NCBI GenBank assembly: GCA_002751075.1
Contig: NAOQ01000299.1
Location: forward strand, 24,056-88,055
DNA length: 64,000 nucleotides
Source of the DNA: Ichthyophonus hoferi
Taxonomy: Eukaryota; Opisthokonta; Ichthyosporea; Ichthyophonida; Ichthyophonidae
Reading direction: 5' to 3'
A program made the translations under genes and the position numbers. Position 1 is the first letter of the stretch, and each line of letters opens with the position of its first letter. Below are positions 27,601 through 43,200 of this stretch, in pieces. The notes under the pieces are model-generated. The model was not told the origin of the DNA. It made no database searches and saw only the letters and a list, made by a program, of their open reading frames with translations.

Positions 27601-29384
27601 TTCGTCCGAACTGTTTATTCGTTTTACCACAGAATATAGCTATTTTTAGCTTTTATGGTGGGAACAATTTCAAATTTTGGGATCCTCAACATGAAATCTT
27701 GTAAGAACAGAGAATAATGAATCTATAAATATATATATGCGGATCTACCAATGATTGTTCGTATGCAGATAACTGGTTCGTAGTCTCTCCTCCCTGAACA
27801 AATTGAATTCGTCTGCGAACAACATATACAATGAATGAAACTATCTAAACTTTTTCGATTACATAAAATATGTCATGGCAATTTTATTTATTTCACTTCA
27901 TTTTAATATATACTTTGACATTAATAATGTTGTATACAATTAACTAAATTTGGGATGATGCGAAGAAAAGCTTGGAAAAGGCTCACCATTTACTATCAAA
28001 CCCTAGTAGAATAGCATTGCTCATTTCATTTAGATCTTTTATCTTTATACTTAACATTCTTATCAAATGTCACAGGATTGTTTGCCTTTTTGGTAATTAA
28101 ATGATGTTTTTAGCATTTGTATGGCCATTTGAAAGTATATCCAATATACAGGAATTTTTGTTTTCTTTTTATAAGATTACCAAATAGCCACTTCCACACC
28201 GGTAACAACTAGATTTTACTGATATGATTTACAGTAAAGGTAAACTAAATGACACTTTTCGTAAGCCTCATTTAATGTTACTGTTACTATAAATTGAATG
28301 GTTAAACGGTTTTGGGGACTTTTTCTATTTATAGCCCTGCTATTAAAATTTAAGTTAATAAAAGTAAAACTTCGGGACTGTGGGGAATCCTCGGTGAACC
28401 CTTAACAAGTTCGACAACGAAACAATGCTCATTAAAACAAAACCCATGTGTAGGTTTAAGGTAAAGAACTGCCAAGTGAACCCAAATTTCGATTCCAGAA
28501 AATGATTGAGACCTTCGTGTAAGTACTAATAGTGTTACAAAGGTTGCGTTATGTTTACAATCGTTATTAAACTGACAGGCCACATGCTTTATCGTATAAC
28601 TTCATGGAAATTTATTGTCGGCGTGGATCGAGAAAAAGACAAAGGAAAAAGACACAGAGTCCAAATCAAAAAGGTTGTGCTTGTAAAAGGGATGATTCCT
28701 GTTAAATTACCAGGACCCTTTGATAGCCAGAACTATTATTAATTGAAATAAAGTTTCTGAGAGGCTTTCCCATTTTCCTGATACAATTAATTGCTAAACC
28801 TTGGACGTGCTTTAATGATACGTTGTTAAAACTGGTAATAGATATACATTGGAAAATTGTAGTCTCAGCCTATTATTTGTCTCAAAAAATAAGCTAAAGA
28901 ATTTGGATATTTGCCATATTGGTATTAAAAATAAAAAATCCCGAGTTTAAAAGTTTGCAGATTTCTCATTCAGAGATGAATACTCCCAGACTAATGCCTT
29001 TACATACTGTTTTTATTTTATTTTTATTTACGAATGTTAGATAAAAAACAATTTCTATCAGAGCATGATCTTTGAGTTCTGGGGAGAAGGATGGCCTATA
29101 CTCTGCATTTCCTGTTGAGATTGTTTTGAACAAACTGCCCGTTATGTTGAATACCATACACTATATATAGCATATAGTAATCTTTTATTGATAATTGATT
29201 CTTCATAAGAGTATTTTTGACTGGACTAGCGTTAGAAATATATATTACAATATAAATGATAGCTGTTATCGCTATTTAATGTTAGTAAACAGACTCCTGG
29301 AGACGAGAGATCTGGGTAGTAATGTCAATAGGACCATTGTGAAGATCCTTATTGGCCAGTACAATTCATAAACGATCACAGAGA

Positions 29385-29625
29385 CCCAGTAGAATTATTT
29401 GTCTTGACTCGATAATCTAATACTATTGTGTTTTCATGAATGGCGGCTCTTTAATTAATTTACTCATTAATGTAAGTGCTCACATTCTGTTGTAATGGCA
29501 AATCAATTTTCCTAATTAAGAACGTTCTTCAATCAACTAATATCGGAACAATCATTTCATGACCCACCTGTTACCAAAGCTTCGACCAAACTATGTTTTC
29601 ATTCGGAGTTAGCGGTCCTGCAACA
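29385..29625 (+). repeat. Dispersed repeat R2, copy 2 (LTR-like end)
   Basis: Begins CCAGTAGAATT and ends GCGGTCCTGCAACA. The last 60 bases align with 15300-15360 (AATCATTTCATGA, TGTTACC, TTCGG, GGTCCTGCAACA). The first 100 bases align with 56891-56985 (GATAATCTAATACTATTG and CTCATTAATGTAAGT versus GATGATCTAATATTATTG and CTCATTAATTTAAGT). It is a probable LTR fossil. Confidence 0.5.
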
Positions 29626-31489
29626 TAGCATAATTAACATTATGTCTATGGATCAACAGCATTAAGTTAAAAAGGCCAGGGGAGTTCCCTGCTAATCATT
29701 GAGTGGCAATAAAATTGTGTCACATTCTTTAACCTTAGCAAAACACGTCATAATATGGCTATCTGTACTATACTATTATAAATACATTTGTATTAAAAAT
29801 ATAACAATATAATATACTTAATTGTAAATAAAATTAAAAAGATGCATATATTTTATGAGAAATAGTAAAATCTTCTATCTTATGCTTTCCTATAACCTCC
29901 TTTAAATTGGGCTCTAACCATTGGTGTTCGTTACCGTAACATTCCAAGGAACACTGAGTTATGTAATAGTTGGTGTACAAAAAAACACTTGTAGATTCAG
30001 AAAACTGCAATGTTGACCAAACCATTGTTTTATTTTTCATATTAATTTTATTTATATTTTATGTTATTTAAATTCCTGGTAGTATATTTATTATTAAATT
30101 AATCAAACCAAATTACTTCTCCCCCGCTTACATAATGTAATCAATCAATTGATTTTGATGACATATTCTGGTGGCCCATAGGTACGTCCACGTGTACATT
30201 ATGATTTCTGGCCGCTAACAAAAGCCTTTGTAAGATTCTGTACACCGTAGTGTGGAGTATGTATGGTCTTAGGCATACGTTTTTATGGCATCATTTAAAC
30301 TAGCCATTGGAGTTTGAAGATAAAGTAGTCATCTCAATATTTAAGTTAGGTTTAGTAGAAGAGGCGGTTGCGTTACTATAGGCCCATAACCCTATTTAAG
30401 TTCTTTAGTTATCGCAGATTTGTAAAAACAATAAACCACGTTGATCCTAGTATTTAATCTTATCTACTCCAATGTTGTACCAAATACCTTTTCAATAATT
30501 AGTTTGCCAACTTCAATAGTTGAATCCTGGGATAATCAATATTGTAGTGGTCTATCACGCTACTTACTAATGTACATAATGCAAAGCAATAGGGACTGGT
30601 TGCTTTTACCCCTTCCCTCCAGTAGCGTCAATTGTTACTGAATTGACGTGTGGATCGAATTTTCTTAGGCCTGACTGATATGTTATGAGAGCCTCCTCTT
30701 CCAGCCGTGATTTAGGACTATCTGAAACCAACTTAAATTAATTTACTGAATCGTTGATGTTATTCTCACTCAAATCGTGAAAACATAGGGACTATTTTTC
30801 TTGAAAGTTTGATTTACTTTGTAAACTCTTATTTCAATAGCTAAAATGAATTCCCTTTTCTAGCGACTCTGCCGCTGCTTCTACCCTAATTCTTGGTTTA
30901 CCCAGTTCAAAACAGATCTATGAAATATTCTTGTTCTATGCTAATAAACAATTTTGCTATTAATTTACATTACAAAACTGACCTATCATATGGGAATATT
31001 AACTACGTAAAGCGTAATCTAGCAGTGTATTGTCCATTTGTACTCTTAGAGGAGATAAAAACTAACAGTAAATAATCATCATCCACAAATCACTTAATTA
31101 TTCCGAACCAGATAATTTCAAATCAGATCAATGGATATTATTGGATAGACATAAGCATGATTTTTGACGTAATTAATTAGTAATGGTTTTAGAGACGAAA
31201 ATGATCGCACTCTATGAAAAATAACTCGTGGTATTGGCTACATCCTATATATGGATATGGACTATTTAAGAGGCTATTAGCTAGCACTATCATATATCCC
31301 AGTATTATTAACATAATTACTTAATAAAGACTTTTCACGTCCACTCCCCTCTTAAAACACCTAACTATAAAAGTTAGTGTATCATCAGCTTTCATGTCTT
31401 AGGCTTACACCTAAAAGCTGCACAATAAAGTAGACCTCTTTTAAATTATTACTAAAAAAATATTAATTAGATAGCTGGCATAAGTTTTA

Positions 31490-31930
31490 GCAGCGAACAC
31501 TTGTTCCTATTGTGTTTTAGCTTCAAATACAGTTAAAGTATCTAGTAGTAGTCTCACATGCAAATAAATATTATGTAACCGTAATACTGGCAACATCTAT
31601 AATTATATCACAAAAAGCCAATATCTTTCAGTTTAGCCTTCTAAAAGACGCAAATCGGTCGTTAGATGTGGTATATAATAATTATGGTTCTGGTTATCTT
31701 CTGAAAATAGGGGAGCACTAAGCTATAGGTTTTGAGAGTGGCAACTCTGGCCAATTTCAGTATGTGCTGTGATTATTACTTTATCCAATGTGAACAACAG
31801 TCTACGATTGTAAACAGTGAGTCAAACAAAAGCAAAGTAAATTTGTTAAGCCTCCCTGTATAATCACGTGTGAGTCCTGCCACAGGGAAAGGCATTTTAT
31901 ACTTATATCACATAGTATGCCATATATAAA
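31490..31930 (+). repeat. Diverged repeat R3, copy 1
   Basis: Non-coding stretch sharing an ordered series of short blocks with 32560-32990: CATGCAAATA, ATGTAAC, TTAGCCTT, AATTTCAG followed by TGTG and TTATTAxTTTA, and GTAATCA/ATAATCA followed by CCTGCCA. Both copies lie in the same orientation about 1.07 kb apart. Confidence 0.6.
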
Positions 31931-32559
31931 CCAGTTCAAAACTTATTTAAAGTTAATTAAATAATTAAAAATAAGCCCATTTTAACCCAGGATGCTATGT
32001 ACTATACAAACATAACTGACAAGTTGTGTAGTCTCAAGTGTCCTATCTTAATCAATACCTATAAATTGAAGTGTACTTACATTCCTGTGGCTGAACATAT
32101 AATTCCTCACCAATTGGAAAGCGGGTCAAACCCGCTTCCTGTGAATATTAAACATAGATAATCACAGTCTAGTATTAACGAAGTAACTTTTAAAAGGCAT
32201 ACTAATAATAAATAATGAATGAGCTCTGCTTCTATTAACCTATAATTCTGTCATTAAAGTGAAAAAATATAATGAAAAATAAAACTTTTTTTCTGGGCAA
32301 TCATCTTAATAATAATAATATATTATTATTTCCCGCCTTTTGGCTATATTTGGGGTCCACTTCCGTACTATCACTTAAAATTTTGACTAAAGATCACTAA
32401 GATTCCCTCCTATTATACATGTACTAAAGCTTAGATATATTAATGTATTGCAAGGACTCGTTTGTTTTGAATTTGTACCATATATTTACACATTATAGTA
32501 CACAGTGGTTTAATATTTTTTAAAACTTATTCATTAAAGAGTTAGTCCAAGTGTCTATT

Positions 32560-32990
32560 TTCGTACTCTGAGGTAATCAACACCTTAATTAAAAACTTTG
32601 TTAATTGTCCCATATGCAAATACATGCTATGTAACTACAACACTTTCCAGATGTGTTATTTAACCAAAAAAAAGAAAGAAATGTGCTAACTTAGCCTTTC
32701 AACGGACTCAAATTTGGTATTAAAATGCCGTGTCTAATGTTTTTGCTATAGCAACCTTCCATAAATTGAGTTGTTGAATGGTGTACTATGGCATAAAAAC
32801 AATATTGGCATATTTTTCCAATTTCAGCGTGTGGTATAGTTATTAGTTTATGCGTTTTAAATTGTAGTCAATAATTGTAAGCAAATAATGAAAATAAAAT
32901 CAAATGAAACTTGCTCAGTCTCATTCTGTAATCATTTGTGTAATTCCTGCCATCGAAACTTTTTACGCTCACAACATATAGTATATAGAC
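32560..32990 (+). repeat. Diverged repeat R3, copy 2
   Basis: Partner of 31490-31930 in the same orientation. Heavy divergence suggests an old tandem duplication or two insertions of one element family. No coding frame is evident. Confidence 0.6.
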
Positions 32991-34218
32991 ACGAATTAAC
33001 AATCTAATTTAAATTGATTGCTATTACGGCTATGGCCATTTTGAATCATTATATTACGCAAAATATGCTTGGCAACTTTGGCAGTCTCTTGGTTCATTTT
33101 AGCTACTACAGATAGTGTGATAGGTGTTAAATATAGTTTCATATTATTGTTCATTATAATATAATAAACTTGATCAACTAAAGTATCTAAATAATATAGT
33201 AATTATAAGTAGTCTAAGAGTATTAGCGATGAAGGGAGACTATAAAATCCTGAAAAATAATAAGTGGATTCTAGCACTTGTAGTATCCAATACTTGGACT
33301 TCGAGCCAATTCATTGAGCCTATCTTAGTTTTCCTAACCTCCTTTGCTGTAGTTAGCCAATGGCTAGGCTCAAATACACCAAATAGAGTGTAAATATATC
33401 TTGGCCTATGAATGAGAGTATCATCTTGGCCGGTGATACATCACTATTTGTTGATGTTCCATTTTCTATTATTATTGGCTAAAAACAGATGATTGAAATT
33501 TTTGATGATTGGGTACGGCTATTATCTCATTTGGGCATTATATACTTTTTTATTAATCCTATAATACATATAAACAATCATATATATATTAAATTTTGTG
33601 TATTTTAAATACAATAATGTTATACACTGCTTTTAATCAATGTAAACTTATCACTGTTGTCAAGCCTTGATTTAACCCCATGAGTGTTACACTGAGAAAA
33701 AGATCGAATGGGAAAAGGTATAATGGTATAATCTGAAAAAATTAAATAAACCAATATAAATGCATTAAATATCAGTTGTCTTTTTTGTTATTGTTTTTTT
33801 TTGCGTTGTAGTTATATAAGAATCAGAAAGTATAGTAGAAAATCCAAAATGATCATCTGCAAGGACCACAATTTGATTTGATCCAGCTTTCAAAGAAGAT
33901 AGGATCCAGCCAATCATCGGTATTCAGCTATGTCATGCAATCCCATGTCCGCCTGGTTTATGGGGGCAGCTTTTATGAACAAGGTGTCATACATACAGGT
34001 AGTCAGTAATTCATTTATATACAGTGGATGTTTCATGTAAAACGTTACAAAAATTACTTTTATGCAAGATATCGGAAGTGAAAGTTCGCCTTCCTAAATG
34101 CCTCATTGCTAAAAGTATTTAGTTCGATCATATATATATACGTGTTACTTTCATATATAGTTCAAGATTATTAGCTCTCAGCAGGCCAGGGAGTGCCAGA
34201 GCTAAGTAATATATAGAG

Positions 34219-37200
34219 ATGGGTCTTCCAAATTTCGTATCGAGTCGAGTTATCCTGGTAACAGGATTACTATTAGCTATTGCATCAGGTAAGGCGCTTG
34301 TTGTCCCATCTGGAATAGAAAATGGAAATAAGTGCGTCGGAGAGGGGACGGAACTACCCGTGTGTGCACGACTGCGCACGTATGATTTGGTTATTAAGGG
34401 CACCATAATTTTAGTGATCAGGTAAATGCTGGCATATATACTGTGAAGCATATGTTCACCTCATCTTTTGATTATATTTTTCAAAGATTTCTATGTCCAT
34501 ATATTTTTAAATCTATGATTCTCCACTTTATATTTGAAAATATATGCTATTCCCATGTTCATAAACAAATGATAGGTCATTACCATATCTATACAGTTCA
34601 TTTCTAAAACAAAAAAACAAACATATATATATTGGGGCGGAGGCAAGAGTTGAGGTTGGAGGATGAATATTACTATGCCGTTGTGGTTTAGGTTTACCAT
34701 TCTAATATATCTATGTAATTCTACTGGGGATAGTATATTATAAAAGGCAAATGAATGACAAATATGTAATGATTTTTACACAAGAAAGATAAACGAGTCC
34801 AATCAGATGATTTGAAATTATAAGCTTTGCCGTCCGTATGGATAGGTATATATTGTCTTTAGCCCTTATATCTAAAAAAATACAAAAAACACTGAAAGTA
34901 CACCATATTCACATTAAATAAAATTGAAAATAACAGACATAAATACAGCATTTGGTATGAATATGAACATTAGATTAGTATGTATCATTATGCTTACACG
35001 TGTGTAAGGGAAACAAATCAAATAATACTGATTTTTAAACAAATACCCTATCTGCATTGTGAAGTTAGTGGGCTTGCAAGCCACATTGTCTCAATTAATC
35101 TCCAAATTACAACATTGTAAAATTTCATTGGTAGGCTCAGATGATTAGAAATTAACCAATGGGGTATCTTGGGTAATCATATTAGTCAATCAAAATGTAC
35201 TCAAGTCCAATTGAAACTTTATGTAGCTCATTTTCATTTTAGAATTATTATATACAGTAGGGAGTGCTTTATGAATGAAGGAATGCAGGAGAGGCCAATA
35301 TTTGTTATATTGGCTAGATACTATGAACATAGACTGACTGATAGAGGGAAGATGTATGATATGTAGAAAAGGAAGTAAAGCAAGTTCAAATTTCTCTTGT
35401 TCACGTGTTCAAACTCGAGTTTATGTCGCTCATCCATTATGGGGTTTATAGGCTATGACTATATTAAGGTATATAAAACAATACATAATATCAGAATATG
35501 AAATTATAATATATTGATGCTGCAGAAAGGGCGTAGGATAATCATGAGTGAACAATTGTGTACATGTATGTGTATGTACGAAGTATAAGGACTGTGTCAT
35601 ATGGTTTGCAATCATAACTCTAGAATGAAGGGCTAACAACATGTATTGGAAAGACTTATACACAACCCAAATTGTAATTAAGTACTATATATATATATAT
35701 ATATATAATTAAATTAGTAAAATATGACAACAATGGCCAAGTCGATTTGGCATATCGGTAACCACTTTTCCTATTGGACGACCACAAAATATTATTTCAT
35801 CTCGTGATAAATGTAGAATGAATGACCTTGTAACGCTTGATGTATATTATTGTATATTATGCCAGCAAATAAATGTGGAGTTGCAACAAATTATATTTAT
35901 TATAATTAAATATTCATTTTTCTCATACATATAGATACACGTTTTTCAAAATAAACTATTGCTATGAAGATCTGATCGAGCCTAACTATACTATATCTTC
36001 TTCATCACATAAGACATAATGTAATTTCATTTTCTTGAGCTCCACTTTTGACATACTTTTCTCTTATTCCCTCAGTGAATTCCAGTCCAATAATACTTTT
36101 ATTAATGTATATGTCAATGACGTCTTCAAGGGGCCAGCTGACACAGTGGTAGTTACCCACCCTTTTTTCTTTCAATTATCTTTTATTAAATTACATCACC
36201 ATATTCTAGTATAATATATAATCGTCTGTAGTATTGTATTGTGGTAATGTATTGTTATATATAGGTTTGCATGTAAATATGTAGATGCATACCAGATACT
36301 CATACATATATATAAGAAAAACGTTTTTTCTCTCGGTACACGTTCCCACGGTAATGGTATTATATAACAAATATTTAGATATTACATTGTTTTACTATGA
36401 AATATCTTATAACAAACTGTTTAAACGGATTTCTATCAACTACTCAGAGTTCTTGATTAAAAATCTTGCAATATATTTTATGAGATTATATATTATTACA
36501 TAATGTTATATATTACAATATTATATTGTAGTGTAGTATATTGTATTGTATTGGATAATGAAATAGTGATATGCATGGAGAGGGCTATTTTGATCAGATT
36601 AGTTTACAAATTTCTGCATACATCACATTACAAGCCTCCTTATTATCATACCTATACAGTAGCATACATGCATCTATGGATTTACATATATATGCATTTC
36701 TATGCGTACATATACATACTGACCCATTCACAAGTACATAGTTACATAAACAGACTCAACCCCATATCCCTTTTCTAGAACACACTGATTCGAGTGACCA
36801 CCCCCCTACCCAATGACCCATGTTCCGTGGATGCAATGACTACTATAGGTAGTAGCCATCTACTGGCTCTACGCAGGGTTGGTAATATCTTCAAAGCAAA
36901 TTGTTGTGGACCCAACATACCTTGGACAATGATAGATGATGAGCAGGAAGCGTAGGTGTTATTTATAAACAGGAGTGAATATATACTTCATGATTGACTA
37001 CTATATATATATATATACCTTTTGCAACTATACATATATAGTCACATATTTCTGTTATATACAAGAATGCACTGCATGTACCCATAGTTATATTTTTAAA
37101 CCCTGGAATATAGTTACGTATTATATATCTATTGGATTATGGACAGGCTCATGCTTGCACATAAATAAGGAATGTTATTGCATGCAACTATTTACAGATT

Positions 37201-40200
37201 TCTATGTTATAAACAATGCCTACCTAATATTGTATATACACATACATACGTATATATATATCCATGCTGACCAATACATATACTTTTATAAATAAGCGTA
37301 AACTTGCCTTATACACAGTAAAGTATATATTGCTTATGCTTGTCATATCATTATCCCCTCTCCCTCCATATACCAAACCTAAACACACACACACATATAC
37401 ATATATATAGAGGTCTTAAGGATGGAAGCGCATTGGTATGCGTAGGTAACTCCTCTGATTCGACACGCACGTTATCAATTGCAAGCGAGTGCACAGGCAT
37501 TTCCGACTGTGACAAGTGTATTCCTAATGGATGTGTGTGGTATCCTACATTAGCTGTATGTGCTAAGACGTGTAATCTCAGGGTACGTTCGTATATTGTA
37601 TACTGATTATCTTGGTATCATCTGATGGTATGACGTATGCATTTAAAGAGCTTACCATGGATATTTTTTGCACTTCTTTCAACCCTCCAATTAATGACTA
37701 TCACTTTAAGAGTTGTTCTTTGTGCAACACAGATAATTAAGGCACATTGTTATTTATTATTATATTCATTGAGTTATTAATATTATTTGGAAATTATTCA
37801 ATTCGAAAACCAATTTAATATCTCCAAATATCCTTTACCATAAAAATATGGATTTTTTGTTTCTAAACAATTTATTGCATTGCTTTTGCTCATGGCTTAC
37901 TAGACATTGGGCTAACGTACATAATTTTGCTTTCAATTATCTTATTGTTTTTAAGCATATTACAAAACCCCATTCCGTTGATTATCTAATTATCATGCTT
38001 GTTTCTATCTGCCAATGGATTCTTCCTAGCCTCTTTCTCCCTATCCCGTACACTGTGAACATGCACTGTATTGGCTCTGATAATTTCTAGCCTTGATTTA
38101 CTGAGCCTCCATTGTATTGATCTATCTACAAGAATCGATCCCTGGCACATAGTTTATTGCTTAGCTGGTTAATTCTAAAAATGAATTTTAATTATAGTTA
38201 AATTGAATTTCTAATATTGCGTTTACTTATTGGTTAATTGTCATGGATTTGCTGCACCGTCATTATTTTTGAGGTTTCGGTATAAACTGTGGTACAAAGA
38301 CCATTTCATTGGTTAGTTCTTACCATTGTTATATTAATCCACCTATTAATATATATACAAACGTATTAGTGATCTGCTGATCTATCTATCAAAGTTATCT
38401 TATTGATTTATCTACAACCAATACTATATCTGTATATCCCAATATTACTCCATTACCCTCTATACACTAATATTATCCTATTAATCTTTATACTAGTATT
38501 ATCTTACTAATTTAGAAGTGAATATTACCCTATTGACCTATACACTGCCTACTATTCTATCTATTTTAAAAGAACACTAGTCGGACAGACTTACTTTCAT
38601 TCACCTAATAATTGTGCTATCCACCAACTATGTTGATGCAAAAACATTTCATTGTATTTGACATATGCTATCCATATGCATATATTAATTTTAATACACT
38701 CTGTCTACTGGACTTTACCCCAATTAAAGTTTTAATAAACCAATACTGAGGCTGTTATGAAGTTATGTAGGACTATTGTTGTACCCATTGGCTAAATGCA
38801 AGTACATTTAATCAATACACAGAACACCACATGCTATCGTAATACTAAGAGATGCCAACTACCAATTCCCGTTACGGAAAAAAAACCACCGACCCACGAA
38901 GAATGTGCTCGACTAAAGAGCTGTGGATTGTGCTCCATTAAAAAATGCTTCTGGAGTGATAAGGCTGGGGAATGTGGCAGCACTTGCCCGCAGGTATGAG
39001 GTCATGTATTTTATTATATAATATTATATTATAATTATATTACATTATACTAAATTATATTAAATTTTAAGCATATTATGTTATAATTTAATTTAATTTA
39101 ATTATATTAAAATATTTTTTTATTACAATATAAACACAATAGATTAACGTACATATTATATCCATATTTACTGTTGATGTGTGAAAAATATTATCTTAAC
39201 TCTATGATATCGAGCCAATCATCCATCCATTTTTATCTCTTTCTATATCAAGTACTTTATGGACCTGTATCTATATGAATCTATATGCATAGATGGCTAA
39301 TGCAGGGGAATATTATTCTCTTTAAAGTGTCATATATCCTTCTGCCTATTAATATTAGTACAGTTGCCATTATTCCTCTTTTACGCGTTTTTATTTACTA
39401 TTTGTCTTAGTTCCTTAGTGTTAATATTTTTATTCCAATTATTATTTTCATGGTTATTATTTTTAGTATCATTTTGATTATATTTATTACTACCATTATT
39501 AGTATTTCTATGATTAGAGTTGCCTTTATTAGTATTATTTTTATTATTAGTCAAAGCAACAATCCTATATTTTCATTCAACACAGGAGATTAAAGTGGGG
39601 CATATATAAATAACCAATAGGCGGATGATTATAGTCATATATTTGATATTTAATTGGGCCAGCATCGTGTGTTACGTTATAATGCATGAGAGGGACACAA
39701 ACAACCATAAAGGTAAACACTAGCGAATGACTGGATTATTTACGACCCAATATATAAAGTTATATACATAATGTATTTGATAACTATATTTATTCTGTAA
39801 GAGTATATCATATTTATTGTATTATGAGTATATTAATAGTATGTGTTGTAATATAATATACCTTTATGTCATTATTCAATGATTCATCTTTTTTTACATT
39901 AGAATGAGAAATGCTTCTCTAGTCTTAATCAATGCAATGGCCAAGAAGACCCGCCCACCTTGATGCTTGGACAATGTAGTAATCAGACAGACTGTGCCAC
40001 GTGTACGTCATACTACGCTTTTAATAAATGCACGTGGCATCCTGAGAACAAAACATGCTCAGTAGACTGTGCATTAAAGGTATGGCAGCGGCCTAGGTTG
40101 ACCAATAGTTATGATTGTATTGTGTGAGATATCCTGAGATGTGCCTATTTACATTGACACAGAGATTAGATATACATATTTTATTACTATTAGCACTATT

Positions 40201-40225
40201 ACTATTACTATTACTATTACTATTT

Positions 40226-40264
<39 letters not shown>

Positions 40265-43200
40265 CTCATGTACACATATGCACTGGGAATTGTTTGTTTA
40301 CATTAACCCTAATACCCACTCCTCACATATTTATAAATTACCATATAAAAGTACATGCTGTAATATGTGCATACCGTCATATATAAGTTCTTAAGTATCT
40401 ATATACACATATACACATGCACATATATGTTTTCATTTTCTACACCGTATCAGTACACAATCTTGCATTCTTCTATCTATAATTTACCGCATGCATTATA
40501 TATGCAAACTTATAATACATACCTAAAGCCAATATATACACATACATACATACATACATACATACATACATACTACCATATATACAATTATACTATCATA
40601 TATACTGTAATACATAACCTGTATGAAATTATACTGCCATATATACTATGACACATATCTACATACTATCATTCTCATACATACTCATCCCATTATACGT
40701 ACTCTCAGAATGTTAGCTGTTATCGCAGCCAAGAATTTTGCGCTGGACCTGCTCAAGAAGTGACTAAACCCAGGCCCAAACGTCCTTTCTGCTACGGGTT
40801 TAATGTCTGCAGTGATTGTATTAGTGAAGGCTGTACCTGGCAACCTGAGGCTGAACAATGTACTTCTAATTGCCAGATTAGTGTAAGTTTTGCATGAGGT
40901 ATAGGTATATGTATAGATATATATATATGTATATATATAGACATGTGGGTTTGCATATCTATAAGTCTGACGTAGTAATAAACATAAAAAACTCACATAT
41001 TTTATTTATATTTTATTATTATGATTATTATGCTGCTGTATTATTTAAGTTAGTGCAACAAAATTTTATGATATGAAATTTAAGGGGCATAAAAGACATA
41101 CTCAATTAAAACGTTAAGGCTTATACTATTGATTCCGTTATCACATATAACCATTTGATGTTTAATATATAAAAAGCTTACTCAATCCAAAAGCGTTTTA
41201 AAATGATCATTGAATTATAGTGTTTAGACGAGTTGGCAATTTCTATTAATTTTTATTTTAAATGAATATTGGTGTATCATATTACCCTCTTTTTTTCTCT
41301 TTTTTCTTTCGTTTTCTATCCTTTCTCTTTCTATTCTATATACCTTAGAATAATATTTAAATATCTTTACAAGGGTCACCATTTTAATATCCACATTACC
41401 AAAATAGTATGCATGACTTTGTATCAATCAACCAACATCAATGTAGATATAAAAAGTATATATAGTATTCTGGATGTAATTATATTATTTGTGTAGGCTG
41501 ATATTTGTATGTAATTGGAATACATATTATACTATTGGAAGGAAAATTTAAAGTTGAAGAGGATTGGGAGCTTTAGGTTTAAGTTAGGTCACACCCCGCA
41601 CAAAGCTACAGATATCATCAAATCATATTGGATTGTGTGTACAAGTAATTATTAATTCATTGGTTAACACTAACCAATTACATCTCAGGGAGTCAGTTGT
41701 TTGCGCGACCAATGCAGTGGACTTCCTAAAAAGATATGCAATAATGCCACTAATTGTCTCTCGTGTTTAGGTCAAGGGTGTACATGGCAACCAATCCTTA
41801 ATACGTGCACGGAGAATTGTGCAGTCCGGGTAAGTAGAGATAGGATTGAGTTTATGTATGATAATATGTATGTATGGTAGTACGTATGTATGATAGTATG
41901 TATGTATAATGTATATAAGTGTCTATATTTGCATCTAGTATATACAATTGATGTACAATTGTTTGATAATATATATCTATAAATTCATATTATACTACTT
42001 CCATATATGGGTATTAATCTTAAATAAAAACCGTGATTTCATATTTATTGATTACCATATATATATATAATATTTTATATTACTCTAACATTATATATAC
42101 ACAGTTTATCCAATTACATTATCAACCTAAAAGATGTCAATATTTAATTGTATAATGATACATTTAGATAGGTTGTGGTATATGTATGCATGTATTTACA
42201 TTATATCTGTTATTGTTTAATATTGCAAGCTAGACAGATGATAGTAATATTGCAATTTGGTATTGTATTACATCTTATAAACGTTACCAACTCATTTATT
42301 GATTAAGTGTGATTCGCTCTATATCATACAATTCTAATTAATCTCATTACTCATACCTTTCACTTTTCCTACTCTGCCCTACTAAATACACACATATATA
42401 TATATATATATATAACTATATACATATCTATTTATCTCTTTCGTTTTATTCTATACCTTATACCTTATACCTTATACCTTATACCTTATACTCTATACTC
42501 TATACCTTATACCTTATACCTTATACCTTATACCCTATACCTTTTACCTTTTACTCCTTGTACCCAGGACTCTGCATGCTATACAGGTAAAGGTCAATGC
42601 AGCCAAGCAACTCCACTGGATATTCCCCCTCCGCCACCTACCGGTAAACTATGTCCTAAAGTGAGAAAATGTAGTGAATGTGTGGAGAAAGGATGTGCGT
42701 GGGAGCCCGAGTTTGGAGATTGTGTACCAAACTGTCAAGTGGTAAGTAGCCATGTGCTTGAAGCTTTAATAATTGGTATAATAATAGTAGTAGTCGTAGG
42801 AATAGTAATAGTAATAGTAATAGTAATAGTAATAACAATAGTAATTCCCAGCTATAACCCTCATAATATATTACTATGTCAATACTAACATATCACATAT
42901 ACCCTTATACTTTCTCTCTATAGGATATTACCTGCTTATTGAGTAAGAACCAATGCCCAATCCCTCCTTCTCCTGAGGCTTGTGCGAACCACACACAATG
43001 TAATACTTGTACCAATAGGGGTTGTACATGGCAACAGGAATTGGGAAAAATGGGAGAATGTACACCAGAATGTGCAAGAAAGGTATGTATATGTGATATA
43101 GCACGTTAAGGTATATATAAATAATTGTACTATACTCTACTCTATTCTACTATCCTATCCTATCCTATCCCATACTATATTATAATGTACTATACTGTAT

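Larger units (their letters stand above)
21679..34218. other. Intergenic, 12.5 kb without supportable gene
   Basis: No exon pair with compatible splice sites or recognisable domain was found. Frames of 60-116 codons occur (for example 24094-24490 minus, 25498-25848 plus, 27406-27630 minus) but lack motifs, and some start at non-ATG codons. Contents seen: an LTR-like repeat at 29385-29625 and a diverged pair of about 430 bp repeats at 31490-31930 and 32560-32990. The left edge must hold the MEF2 promoter and any 5-prime untranslated exon. Confidence 0.55.

Noticed and set aside
40115-40386. Poly-Leu and poly-Tyr frames
   Set aside because: They are translations of the trinucleotide microsatellite in an intron.
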